This document shows, in pieces, positions 25,753 to 33,802 of a DNA stretch of 34,847 nucleotides. Where the stretch lies: assembly GCA_007694125.1 (NCBI GenBank), contig RECH01000255.1, forward strand, positions 1-34,847. Direction: 5' to 3'. A program made the translations under genes and the position numbers. Position 1 is the first letter of the stretch. Every line of letters begins with the position of its first letter. The notes beneath the pieces were generated by a model. It worked only from the letters and a program-made list of their open reading frames with translations, did not search any database and was not told where the DNA came from. The DNA is from Leptolyngbya sp. DLM2.Bin15. Its GTDB lineage: Bacteria; Cyanobacteriota; Cyanobacteriia; RECH01.

Positions 25753-26916
25753 CTATCCCGCGCTGGCTGTAGACTCTACCATCAGGGCCTCTTTGACGCG
25801 GGTATTGCGAATGTCGCCCTCATGGGTGACACAGGCCGCCGCAATGATGTCGTCCTCAAAGTTAAGCTGCAGGTCACCGTCTTTGATGAGATGGTTCAGC
25901 AGGGTGAGGATATTCTTGGCGTAGAGCTGGCTAGAGTGGACAGGCACGGAGGCGGGTAGGTTGGTGGGGCCAATGATCGTCACCCCATGACGCACGACAT
26001 CGCGACCCGCCTGGGTATAGGCACAGTTACCGCCTTGGTCAGCAGCTAGATCCACAATCACCGAACCGGGTTTCATACCGGCAATCATCTCTTCGGTGAC
26101 CAGCAGCGGCGCTTTTTTGCCAGGCACTTGAGCGGTCGTAATCACAGCATCAGCCTGGGCAATGTGGGCGGCCACCACTTGGCGCGATCGCTCTTTAGCC
26201 GCTTCTGAGACCTCTCGGGCATAGCCACCCTCGGCTACGGTTTCTTCATCCAAGGGCACTTCCACAAACTTCGCCCCCAAACTTTGCACCTCTTCCTTCA
26301 CCGCAGGGCGAATGTCAAAGGCTTCCACCACCGCACCCAAACGGCGGGCCGTGGCGATCGCTTGCAAGCCAGCGACCCCAGCTCCCATGACAAACACCTT
26401 CGCCGGGCGGATGGTGCCAGCAGCGGTGGTCAGCATAGGGAAATATTTGGGCAGAGCTGTAGCCGCAATCAGAGCTGCTTTATAGCCCGCCACGCTAGCC
26501 TGGGAGGACAGAGCATCCATGCTTTGTGCCCGACTGGTGCGCGGGATCAGTTCCATACTGAAGGCGGTCATGCGCCGCCGCGCTAAGGCCTGGATGCCCT
26601 CGGGATGCCCCAGGGGGTTCAAAAAGCTAATGAGGGTGGCCCCTTCTCGAAGCTGGCTGGTTTCTGCGTAGCCATCTTGGTCTTGGGGCGGACTGACCTT
26701 GAGCAGCACATCTGCCTCAGCCCAAAGCTGGGCGGTGTCGCTAATGACCCTGGCTCCCGCTGCCTCATAATCGGCATCGGAGAAATAGGCCGCCTCTCCA
26801 GCGCCTGCTTCTAGGAGCACCTCCAGCCCTTGTTTGACTAGACGACTTACTGTATCCGGAATCAGCGCAACCCGGCGCTCTCCCATAACCGTCTCTCGTG
26901 CAACCGCTATTTTCAT
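25753..26916 (-). CDS. pntA: NAD(P)+ transhydrogenase alpha subunit, NAD-binding part (PntA1)
   Basis: 387 residues forming domain I only. It starts MKIAVARETVMGERRVALIPD. KVFVMGAGVAGLQAIATARRLGA is the NAD-binding Rossmann motif, with FDIR after it; the remaining domain-I landmarks (LISFLNPLGHP and the mobile-loop-like AQVPGKKAPLLVT) are present. It resembles alanine dehydrogenase, but the pntA2-pntB context settles its identity. The track starts at a TTG at 26919; the next codon is ATG with GGAGA upstream, and I use that. First gene of the pnt operon. Confidence 0.95.
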   Translation of the reverse strand: MKIAVARETVMGERRVALIPDTVSRLVKQGLEVLLEAGAGEAAYFSDADYEAAGARVISDTAQLWAEADVLLKVSPPQDQDGYAETSQLREGATLISFLNPLGHPEGIQALARRRMTAFSMELIPRTSRAQSMDALSSQASVAGYKAALIAATALPKYFPMLTTAAGTIRPAKVFVMGAGVAGLQAIATARRLGAVVEAFDIRPAVKEEVQSLGAKFVEVPLDEETVAEGGYAREVSEAAKERSRQVVAAHIAQADAVITTAQVPGKKAPLLVTEEMIAGMKPGSVIVDLAADQGGNCAYTQAGRDVVRHGVTIIGPTNLPASVPVHSSQLYAKNILTLLNHLIKDGDLQLNFEDDIIAAACVTHEGDIRNTRVKEALMVESTASAG

Positions 26917-27435
26917 CAACTCTCCTTCATATTCTGTCGCTGCGAATTGTCGTGATCTCCCTACGCCACCAAGGTTGCGATCCCGCCTGCGGGGATCCTG
27001 GGGGATCGGGGGGATGTCTACCCATAGAGGACACCCCTAGCTCAAGGGCGTCTAGGGGCAGGTTCGGGGGTATAGAATCCGCTGACGGGCCCGCCGCCTC
27101 AGGCGATCGCGGTGCTCATTGAGCTGGGAGTGCGGCAACGGATTGGCAAAAAATCGGTGGGAATGGTGCTAGGGCTAGCACAGATCAATGCACGGCAACC
27201 ATGCATCGGGCTATAGGTAGAGCTGCCCTGAATCTCTCGTCTGGAGAGAGCCAGTTCATGAGCATTCATGGCGGGATAGGCTTGTCATCCGCCGGTATGC
27301 CTTACGAAGGGCTCCACAGACACCGGGGCGATCGCCCTCGATCTGCGTTGATCCTGTCCATTCTTGAACCGACTCTATCTAAACCTACCTGACAAGTTGG
27401 GAGAAACCCTCTAGCTTTCAGGCTTTCCTAAGAAT
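26917..27435. other. Intergenic region upstream of pntA with coding-like remnant
   Basis: About 519 bp between pntA1 and the DUF2301 gene. It holds the pnt promoter, a GC-rich hairpin-like GATCCCGC/GCGGGGATC near 26980, CCCCTAG/CTAGGGG arms at 27034-27040 and 27052-27058, and a TCTCTC/GAGAGA hairpin at 27233-27249. A 46-codon open stretch on the plus strand (27076-27213) has protein-like composition but no start codon of quality. Nothing else recognised. Confidence 0.4.
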
Positions 27436-28128
27436 TCAGGGAGACGAAACGTTACTAAGTTTTTGTTGCTTGAGGTAGGCAAAGACGCTTTTGTCGCCAA
27501 TATCCGGGGGGATCGCTTGAATGGCCTTGCGCAGGGCAAAAATGGCAAACAGGACGGCCCAGGTTGCCAGCAATCCTCGTTCGGCGGACAGGGGCAACCA
27601 TCCTGCCAGGTGTCCCAACAGCAGTAAGGGCACGATCACGGTGAGCGCTTTGGTTTCTAGGCGGTTGAAACAAAAGGCTTCTTTGAAGAAAATTCCCGTT
27701 AAGGCAGCGGCACCAAAGCCAATGCCAAAAATGCTCAGGGGCTGCTGATAGACCGTCACCCAGAGGGGATCGGGGCTAGAGAAGGCGATCGCTCCTGAGG
27801 CGATCGCTCCCATGGCCCAAAAGAGCTGCAGGGCTCGATGCAAAACGGCCATATAAATATGGATCATCCACAGGCTGATCCCCAAACCGACCATCATGCC
27901 GGCATAGAGCCAGGTCAAGATCTCCGCTTGATCGACGCTCACTAGACCGCTGAGGGTGAGGGCAACGCCCACGGCAAAGCAAAGGGCCGCTATGCCCAAC
28001 CCTAAGCGATAGAGGATCACCTCGCGGCGATCGCGCTGATCAATCACAAAGGAGCCGAACTGCCCTTGATAAACCGCATTGGACTCTATATCTGAGGATG
28101 ATTGATCTGAGGATGATTGACGGATCAT
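27436..28128 (-). CDS. DUF2301 integral membrane protein
   Basis: 230 residues from the ATG at 28128, which has an excellent GGAGGT ribosome-binding site; the track's 28179 start adds 17 unlikely residues. The short polar N-terminus contains a duplicated QSSSD encoded by a 15-bp tandem repeat. The sequence YQGQFGSFVIDQRDRREVILYRLGLG then leads into about six to seven hydrophobic segments. This matches the DUF2301 family, found mainly in cyanobacteria, with no proven function. No neighbour informs its role. Confidence 0.85.
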   Translation of the reverse strand: MIRQSSSDQSSSDIESNAVYQGQFGSFVIDQRDRREVILYRLGLGIAALCFAVGVALTLSGLVSVDQAEILTWLYAGMMVGLGISLWMIHIYMAVLHRALQLFWAMGAIASGAIAFSSPDPLWVTVYQQPLSIFGIGFGAAALTGIFFKEAFCFNRLETKALTVIVPLLLLGHLAGWLPLSAERGLLATWAVLFAIFALRKAIQAIPPDIGDKSVFAYLKQQKLSNVSSP

Positions 28129-28346
28129 CGTGACCTCCCAAAGCTGGTGTGCAGATCGTCTACCCCTAGTGCTAGGCAAACGACATTGTCTTCCCCTAGC
28201 TTAAGCCAGAAATGAGATCGGTCTGTCTTGAGCTAACTCATCTTGAACAAGGGCAAAACGGCCCATGGGTATACCCCAAAAGAACTAGGCTCTAGCAAGG
28301 CCGTGGGGGTTTAGAACCGCCGTGTTATAAAAATTAACCCAAAAAC

Positions 28347-28368
28347 AGTCCCACTTTGGGACTTTTAG
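28347..28368 (+). promoter_or_regulatory. Hairpin in the leader of the sigma factor gene
   Basis: AGTCCCA (28347-28353), loop CTT, TGGGACT (28357-28363), then TTTTAG, 60-80 bp upstream of the sigma factor start on its own strand. It looks like a short terminator or attenuator. It could also be a boundary for upstream transcription if the promoter lies downstream at about 28371-28398. Confidence 0.35.
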
Positions 28369-28370
28369 TA

Positions 28371-28398
28371 TTGCGATCGCGTGATGAGGTGCTATGTT
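28371..28398 (+). promoter_or_regulatory. Candidate sigma70-type promoter of the sigma factor gene
   Basis: TTGCGA (28371-28376) and TATGTT (28393-28398) are spaced by 16 bp and lie about 30 bp before the ATG. Both boxes are imperfect, and the -35 is part of a HIP1 octamer, so chance is possible. Confidence 0.3.
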
Positions 28399-28428
28399 AT
28401 GGGGAAACTCTAGATGTAGTGTCTCGTT

Positions 28429-29334
28429 ATGACTGTGGACACAATCCGTGACTATCTTCACGAAGTAGCAAGAACACCGTTGCTCAGCGCAGCGGAAGAG
28501 ATCGAGCTGTCGCGTCAAGTGCAAGCCATGCTCTCCGTACAGGATATGGCAGATGTTACACCTGAGCAACAGGACATTTTTCAGCGAGGACGCCGTGCCA
28601 AGCACCGCATGATTCAAGCTAATTTGCGATTGGTGGTATCCATTGCAAAACGCTATCAGGGGCGGGGTGTGGAGTTCCAGGATCTGATTCAGGAGGGATC
28701 AATCGGACTAAACCGGGCGGTTGAGAAGTTTGATCCAGCCCAAGGGTATAAGTTTAGCACGTATGCGTATTGGTGGATTCGCCAAGGTATCACCCGTGCC
28801 ATTTCGGAATCCTCGCGCACCATTCGCCTGCCGGTACATATTACAGAGAAGCTCAACAAGTTCAAATCTGCCACCCGCACCCTCACCGCTGCCCTAGGGC
28901 GATCGCCGTCTCTCGATGAGATCGCAGAGGAATTGGACATGCCGTCGGCAGATTTGAAAAAACTGCTCATCCAAAGCCGTGCTGTGATCTCCTTAGATCA
29001 TAAAGTGGGGCGCGATGAGGAAACGGCCTTGGGCGAACTGTTGGCCGATACCGACAATGCCAATCCCCTAGAAATGGCTGAACTCTTGGAAACCGGAGAG
29101 TTTATTCAAACCCTATTGGATGGCCTGCCGCCTCGGGAGCAATATGTGCTCAGCGCCCGCTACGGCTTGGTGGATGGGAAACGGGCCAGCCTGGTGAGTG
29201 TGGGTCGGGATCTCAACCTGTCGCGGGAGCGGGTACGCCAGCTCGAACGCAAGGCCATGAACCAGTTGAAGCGTAAGGTACGGCAACAAAAGAGTGGATC
29301 GCCGAGTTCGCGGAGTTTGTCTACAGCTCCCTAG
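28429..29334 (+). CDS. RNA polymerase sigma factor, RpoD/SigA family (group 2 type)
   Basis: 301 residues. Region 1.2 is TIRDYLHEVARTPLL; region 2 has NLRLVVSIAKRYQGRGVEFQDLIQEGSIGLNRAVEKFDP and the -10 recognition helix KFSTYAYWWIRQGITRAI; region 3 follows with IRLPVHITEKLNKF. Region 4 ends with LSRERVRQLERKAMNQLKRK, the -35 helix-turn-helix. The absence of a long N-terminal 1.1 region and the ~300-residue size fit a non-essential group 2 factor (SigB to SigE class) rather than primary SigA. I cannot assign the paralogue. Such factors serve dark, nitrogen, heat or sugar responses. Single gene. Confidence 0.92.
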   Translation: MTVDTIRDYLHEVARTPLLSAAEEIELSRQVQAMLSVQDMADVTPEQQDIFQRGRRAKHRMIQANLRLVVSIAKRYQGRGVEFQDLIQEGSIGLNRAVEKFDPAQGYKFSTYAYWWIRQGITRAISESSRTIRLPVHITEKLNKFKSATRTLTAALGRSPSLDEIAEELDMPSADLKKLLIQSRAVISLDHKVGRDEETALGELLADTDNANPLEMAELLETGEFIQTLLDGLPPREQYVLSARYGLVDGKRASLVSVGRDLNLSRERVRQLERKAMNQLKRKVRQQKSGSPSSRSLSTAP

Positions 29335-29431
29335 CCCATCGTGGGAGCAATCAGGGTTAGACGGCGGGTCTGGGCGGAGTGTGCGTTGGGGAGCGGGAAA
29401 CGGCTGATGGAGGATTCTCTCTGGCTAGCGG

Positions 29432-29460
29432 CTGGAGATCTGTACAAAGTGGGATAGAAT
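29432..29460 (+). promoter_or_regulatory. Candidate promoter of leuB
   Basis: TAGAAT at 29455-29460 is a good -10 box, 17 bp after CTGGAG, a poor -35. It lies 79 bp upstream of the leuB ATG. Confidence 0.3.
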
Positions 29461-29538
29461 GCTAAGTTGCTGCGAGGTTGCCATCCTAGATTAGGGGGCG
29501 ATCGCAGCCCAATCACCTTCGTTCGGGATGTCCCACCC

Positions 29539-30621
29539 ATGACACAGCAGTACCGCATCACACTTCTCTCTGGCGACGGCATCGGCCCTGAAATTATGGC
29601 TGTTGCGGTCAAGATGCTGGAGCGCGTCGGGCAACAGTGTGACCTCACCTTTGATTTCCAAGATGCTTTGATGGGCGGCGTGGCCATCGATGCCACGGGC
29701 AGTCCCTTGCCTGACGAAACCCTCAGCATCTGCCGTCAGAGTGATGCCGTATTGCTAGCCGCCATCGGTGGCGCTAAATGGGATTCGTTGCCCAATCATC
29801 AGCGTCCGGAGCGCGGTCTTTTAGGATTGCGGGCGGGTCTAGGCCTATTTGCTAACCTGCGCCCGGCAACAATTTTGCCCCAGTTAATCGATGCCTCTAG
29901 CCTCAAGCGCGAGGTGGTGGAGGGTGTCGATATTATGGTGGTGCGAGAGCTCACCGGCGGCATCTACTTTGGCCAACCCCGAGGAATTTTTGAGACGGAG
30001 TCGGGGCAAAAGCGCGGCGTCAACACCATGGTCTATGAGGACGCAGAGGTAGATCGCATCGGGCGGGTGGCGTTTGAGACGGCCCAAAAACGCGGCGGCA
30101 AGCTGTGCTCGGTGGATAAATCCAACGTGCTAGAAGTGTCACAGCTATGGCGCGATCGCATGACCCTGCTGGCCAAGGACTATCCCGATGTGGAACTCTC
30201 GCATCTCTATGTAGACAACGCAGCCATGCAGTTGCTTCGCTGGCCCAAACAGTTCGACACCATTGTGACGGGGAACCTCTTTGGGGATATTCTCTCCGAT
30301 GCAGCGGCCATGCTCACCGGCAGTATTGGCATGTTGCCGTCGGCCAGTCTGGGCAGTTCTGGCCCCGGTGTGTTTGAGCCCGTGCATGGATCGGCTCCAG
30401 ATATTGCCGGACAGGATAAGGCCAACCCCATTGCCCAGGTCTTGAGCGCCGCCATGATGCTACGCTATGGCCTCAATCAACCCTTGGCCGCCAATCGCTT
30501 AGAGCAGGCGGTGATGACGGTGCTCGACCAAGGCTATCGCACCGGCGACATTATGTCGGACGGCATGACCCTAGTAGGCTGCGAAGCCATGGGTGAGGCC
30601 TTGCTGAAGGCGCTGGGGTAA
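29539..30621 (+). CDS. leuB: 3-isopropylmalate dehydrogenase
   Basis: 360 residues from the ATG at 29539, giving the family start [19 protein letters not shown]; the track's 24 extra N-terminal residues are dropped. It oxidatively decarboxylates 3-isopropylmalate with NAD+ in leucine synthesis and probably also handles the methylmalate of the citramalate route. Motifs are [40 protein letters not shown], the catalytic Lys/Asp region DKSNVLEVS and [19 protein letters not shown]. The C-terminus, [16 protein letters not shown], is canonical. Alone on its transcript, with a hairpin after it. Confidence 0.96.
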   Translation: MTQQYRITLLSGDGIGPEIMAVAVKMLERVGQQCDLTFDFQDALMGGVAIDATGSPLPDETLSICRQSDAVLLAAIGGAKWDSLPNHQRPERGLLGLRAGLGLFANLRPATILPQLIDASSLKREVVEGVDIMVVRELTGGIYFGQPRGIFETESGQKRGVNTMVYEDAEVDRIGRVAFETAQKRGGKLCSVDKSNVLEVSQLWRDRMTLLAKDYPDVELSHLYVDNAAMQLLRWPKQFDTIVTGNLFGDILSDAAAMLTGSIGMLPSASLGSSGPGVFEPVHGSAPDIAGQDKANPIAQVLSAAMMLRYGLNQPLAANRLEQAVMTVLDQGYRTGDIMSDGMTLVGCEAMGEALLKALG

Positions 30622-30640
30622 GCGATCGCTACTCTTCCAT

Positions 30641-30672
30641 AACCCCGGCTGGTCTCAGATCCAGTCGGGGTT
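30641..30672 (+). terminator. Hairpin terminator of leuB
   Basis: AACCCCGGCTGG (30641-30652) and CCAGTCGGGGTT (30661-30672) form a 12-bp stem with one G-U pair and an 8-nt loop, 19 bp after the leuB stop. Only GAATTAA follows, so there is no proper U-tract. Confidence 0.55.
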
Positions 30673-30756
30673 GAATTAACCGAAGAGTCCCACCTCGCGA
30701 TGCTTTTGGATTAGAATTCAACAGGCGAGACCTATTACGTTGGATCATAGATAGTC

Positions 30757-32148
30757 ATGGAGCGCGATAGTTCAACCTTCTCTCCCACTATTTCGCGCCA
30801 AGAACTGCGCGAGTTGATTCGTTCGCAGCTCCAGTCGTTGCTTAATCAAGGTAATCTCCAAGGCGCTAAGGCGTTGCTGGTACCGGTGCCCTCTGCGGAT
30901 ATTGCCGATGCCATTGAAGAGTTGCCCGATGCCATGCAGGCGATCGCTTTTCGGCTGCTGTCAAAAAGTGAAGCCATTGATGTCTATGAGCACTTAGACT
31001 CATCGGTGCAGCATACGCTGATCGAAGACTTCAAGCGACAAGATGTGCTCGATATCGTAGACAAAATGTCGCCGGATGATCGGGCTCGCCTGTTTGATGA
31101 GCTGCCAGCGAAGGTGGTCAGCCGCCTGTTAGCAGAACTGAGTCCCCAAGAGCGGCAGGCAACGGCGCTGTTGCTGGGCTACGAGGCGGATACGGCTGGG
31201 CGAATTATGACCCCGGAGTATGTGGCCTTGAAAGAGATTTGGACGGTGACCAAGGCCCTGGAGCATATTCGCAACCTCGCTCATCTCAGCGAAACGGTTT
31301 ACTACCTCTACATCACCGATGCCGCCCGCCATCTGACGGGCATTCTTTCCCTGCGGGACTTGGTCACGGCTCAGCCCGAGCAGCAGGTGGGAGATCTCAT
31401 GGTGCGAGAGTTTGTCTCGGTGAAAACCGATACGGATCAGGAGGAAGTTGCTCGGGTGATTCAGCGCTATGACTTCCTTGCCTTGCCGGTGGTAGATGCG
31501 GAGCAGCGCCTCGTCGGCATCGTCACGGTGGACGATGTTATTGATGTGTTGGAAGCAGAGATCACCGAAGACATCTACACCTTGGGTGGCGTGCAGACTG
31601 GAGCCAATGATTACTTTCAAACAAATCTATGGACGGTGGCACGCCGGCGGGTCGTTTGGTTGCTCATTTTGTTGTTGACCAATACGGCAACTAGCGCCGT
31701 GATTCAGTCCCAGCAAGATATTCTGGAGCAGGTGGTGGTGCTGGCTATCTTTATTCCGCTGCTGGTGGGAACGGGGGGAAATGTGGGTGCGCAGTCATCC
31801 ACGGTGGTGATTCGTGGCTTAAATACCGATGAAATTATCGGCTCAGGCGCTTGGCGGGTGATCCGGCGAGAGGCGATCGCTGGAGCATTTCTAGGGCTGA
31901 TGCTAGGCAGTATAGTCACGGTCTGGGCATTCTGGCTGCAAGGCAATCTACCGGTGGCGATCGCCGTGGGGGGCAGTTTAGTCGTGATTTCCATTCTGGC
32001 CTCGGTATCAGGATCGGCTCTACCATTTTTGTTCCAAACACTCAAGCTCGATCCAGCTCTGATGTCGGCTCCGTTTATTACAACGGTGGTAGATGTGTTG
32101 GGAGTGTTGATTTATCTCAACTTGGCACGGGTCACCCTAGGGTTTTAG
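30757..32148 (+). CDS. mgtE: Magnesium transporter MgtE
   Basis: 463 residues with the standard architecture: a cytosolic N domain (to about residue 130, including MSPDDRARLFDELP), two CBS domains (about 140-260, ending VVDAEQRLVGIVTVDDVIDVLEAE), a connecting helix, and five membrane helices. The pore region reads LLVGTGGNVGAQSSTVVIRGL, with the conserved GGNxGxQ motif. MgtE is a Mg2+-gated Mg2+ channel in the plasma membrane. No Mg2+ riboswitch is recognisable in the 84 bp upstream after the leuB hairpin. The ORF is intact. The panC-cmk gene follows 44-65 bp downstream. Confidence 0.95.
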   Translation: MERDSSTFSPTISRQELRELIRSQLQSLLNQGNLQGAKALLVPVPSADIADAIEELPDAMQAIAFRLLSKSEAIDVYEHLDSSVQHTLIEDFKRQDVLDIVDKMSPDDRARLFDELPAKVVSRLLAELSPQERQATALLLGYEADTAGRIMTPEYVALKEIWTVTKALEHIRNLAHLSETVYYLYITDAARHLTGILSLRDLVTAQPEQQVGDLMVREFVSVKTDTDQEEVARVIQRYDFLALPVVDAEQRLVGIVTVDDVIDVLEAEITEDIYTLGGVQTGANDYFQTNLWTVARRRVVWLLILLLTNTATSAVIQSQQDILEQVVVLAIFIPLLVGTGGNVGAQSSTVVIRGLNTDEIIGSGAWRVIRREAIAGAFLGLMLGSIVTVWAFWLQGNLPVAIAVGGSLVVISILASVSGSALPFLFQTLKLDPALMSAPFITTVVDVLGVLIYLNLARVTLGF

Positions 32149-32191
32149 ATCAACCGTTTAGAGCAACCGTGCAGACCAGTGAAGGAACTAA

Positions 32192-33802
32192 TTGAGTAAC
32201 AATCGGGGGGTTATGGTGCGCCTGTTTTCTACCGTGGTGGGTTTACGCTGTGCCTTGGATGCCTATCGCCAAGCGGCACCAGACTCAGAGGCTCAACCCT
32301 TGCCCCTGAGCATTGGTCTAGTACCCACCATGGGCGCGCTGCACGAGGGGCATATGAGCTTGATCCACCGGGCGCGCCGCGACAATGACGTGGTGGTGGT
32401 CAGCATTTTTGTGAACCCCCTGCAGTTTGGCCCCCAGGAAGATTTGCAGCACTACCCCAAAACCTTAGATCGCGATCGCCAGCAATGTGCCGCGGCGGGG
32501 GTAGATTTGATCTTTGCGCCCACGGTGGCCGATCTCTATGGTGAAGAACCGGCGGGCGATCGCCTCACCCAGGTGATCCCGCCGCGATCGCTGGTGGATC
32601 GGCTGTGTGGCTTGGCCCGCCCCGGTCACTTTGAGGGCGTAGCCACGGTGGTCACCAAGTTGCTAAATATTGTGCAGCCCCACCGCGCCTACTTTGGACA
32701 AAAAGATGCCCAGCAGCTTGCCATCATTCGCCAACTGGTGGCCGATCTCAATCTACCGGTGGACATCTGCGGCTGTGGCATTGTGCGTGAGGGGTCAGGC
32801 TTGGCCCATAGCTCCCGCAATCAGTACCTATCTGAGGAAGAGCGATCGCAGGCCGCTGTGCTCTACCGCAGTTTGCAACGGGCTGAGGCACAGTTCCGCC
32901 AAGGGGTGCGGCAACGGGACGACCTGTTGGCAGCGGTGCAGCAGGAACTGGAGACCGAAGCCGGGGTGCAGCCGGAGTATATAGACTTGGTGCATCCTCG
33001 AACCATGACTCCCCTGGATCAGATTGATGACGTGGGTCTGGTGGCGATCGCTGCCCGGCTTGGCTCAACGCGCCTGATCGATAATCTGCTGCTGCGGAAC
33101 CGCGCCCCCATTGTGGCCATTGATGGGCCGGCCGGAGCTGGCAAGTCCACGGTGGTACGTCGGGTGGCCCAGGAATTGGGCCTGCTGTATTTAGACACAG
33201 GGGCCATGTATCGGGCGGTGACCTGGCTAGCGCTCCATGAAGGTTTGGATCCCCAAGACGAGGCAGCGATCGCTGAATTGGTGAGTCAATGCGAGATTCA
33301 ACTGCTGCCGTCCCCCGATGTGGCCCAGGCCTGTCAGGTGCAGATCAACGGTCACGATGTCACCCAAGCCATTCGCACCGCAGAGGTGACCGATCAGGTA
33401 TCGGCGATCGCGGCCCAGCCCTACGTGCGCAAGGCCTTGGTGCAGCAGCAGCAGCGCTATGGCCGCCAGGGCGGCGTGATTATGGAAGGACGAGATATTG
33501 GTACCCACGTCTTTCCCCACGCCGAGCTAAAGCTGTTTCTCACCGCCTCGGTGCAGGAGCGGGCCCGTCGCCGCCAGCAGGATCTCAAGAACCAAGGTCA
33601 GGGCACGCCAGCGCTGGATGATCTGGAGCAATCGATCTATGAACGCGATCGCAAGGATAGCACTCGGGTGATTGCCCCCCTGCGCAAAGCCGATGATGCC
33701 ATCGAACTACAAACCGATCACCTGACCATTGAGGATGTGACGGCCCAGATTGTGCGCCTCTACCACGAACGGGTTAGCCCAAATCCCGAACAAACGCCTT
33801 AA
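32192..33802 (+). CDS. panC-cmk: Bifunctional pantoate-beta-alanine ligase / cytidylate kinase (PanC-Cmk)
   Basis: 536 residues with two enzymes joined. Residues ~1-295 are PanC: PTMGALHEGHMSLI (HxGH adenylylation motif), VSIFVNPLQFGPQEDL, GQKDAQQLAIIRQL and SSRNQYLS. Residues ~305-530 are Cmk: APIVAIDGPAGAGKST (P-loop near 311-319), LDTGAMYRAVTW and EGRDIGTHVFP. One makes pantothenate for CoA, the other phosphorylates CMP and dCMP; the fusion is known in cyanobacteria. The start is either TTG at 32192, which has AAGGA 5 nt upstream, or ATG at 32213, which matches family N-termini better (MVRLFSTVVGLR). Its last 29 bp overlap the convergent kinase gene. Confidence 0.95.
   Translation: MSNNRGVMVRLFSTVVGLRCALDAYRQAAPDSEAQPLPLSIGLVPTMGALHEGHMSLIHRARRDNDVVVVSIFVNPLQFGPQEDLQHYPKTLDRDRQQCAAAGVDLIFAPTVADLYGEEPAGDRLTQVIPPRSLVDRLCGLARPGHFEGVATVVTKLLNIVQPHRAYFGQKDAQQLAIIRQLVADLNLPVDICGCGIVREGSGLAHSSRNQYLSEEERSQAAVLYRSLQRAEAQFRQGVRQRDDLLAAVQQELETEAGVQPEYIDLVHPRTMTPLDQIDDVGLVAIAARLGSTRLIDNLLLRNRAPIVAIDGPAGAGKSTVVRRVAQELGLLYLDTGAMYRAVTWLALHEGLDPQDEAAIAELVSQCEIQLLPSPDVAQACQVQINGHDVTQAIRTAEVTDQVSAIAAQPYVRKALVQQQQRYGRQGGVIMEGRDIGTHVFPHAELKLFLTASVQERARRRQQDLKNQGQGTPALDDLEQSIYERDRKDSTRVIAPLRKADDAIELQTDHLTIEDVTAQIVRLYHERVSPNPEQTP

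Noticed and set aside
28285-28617. Minus-strand 110-aa ORF over the sigma factor start
   Set aside because: Overlaps conserved region 1.2 and part of region 2 of the sigma factor.
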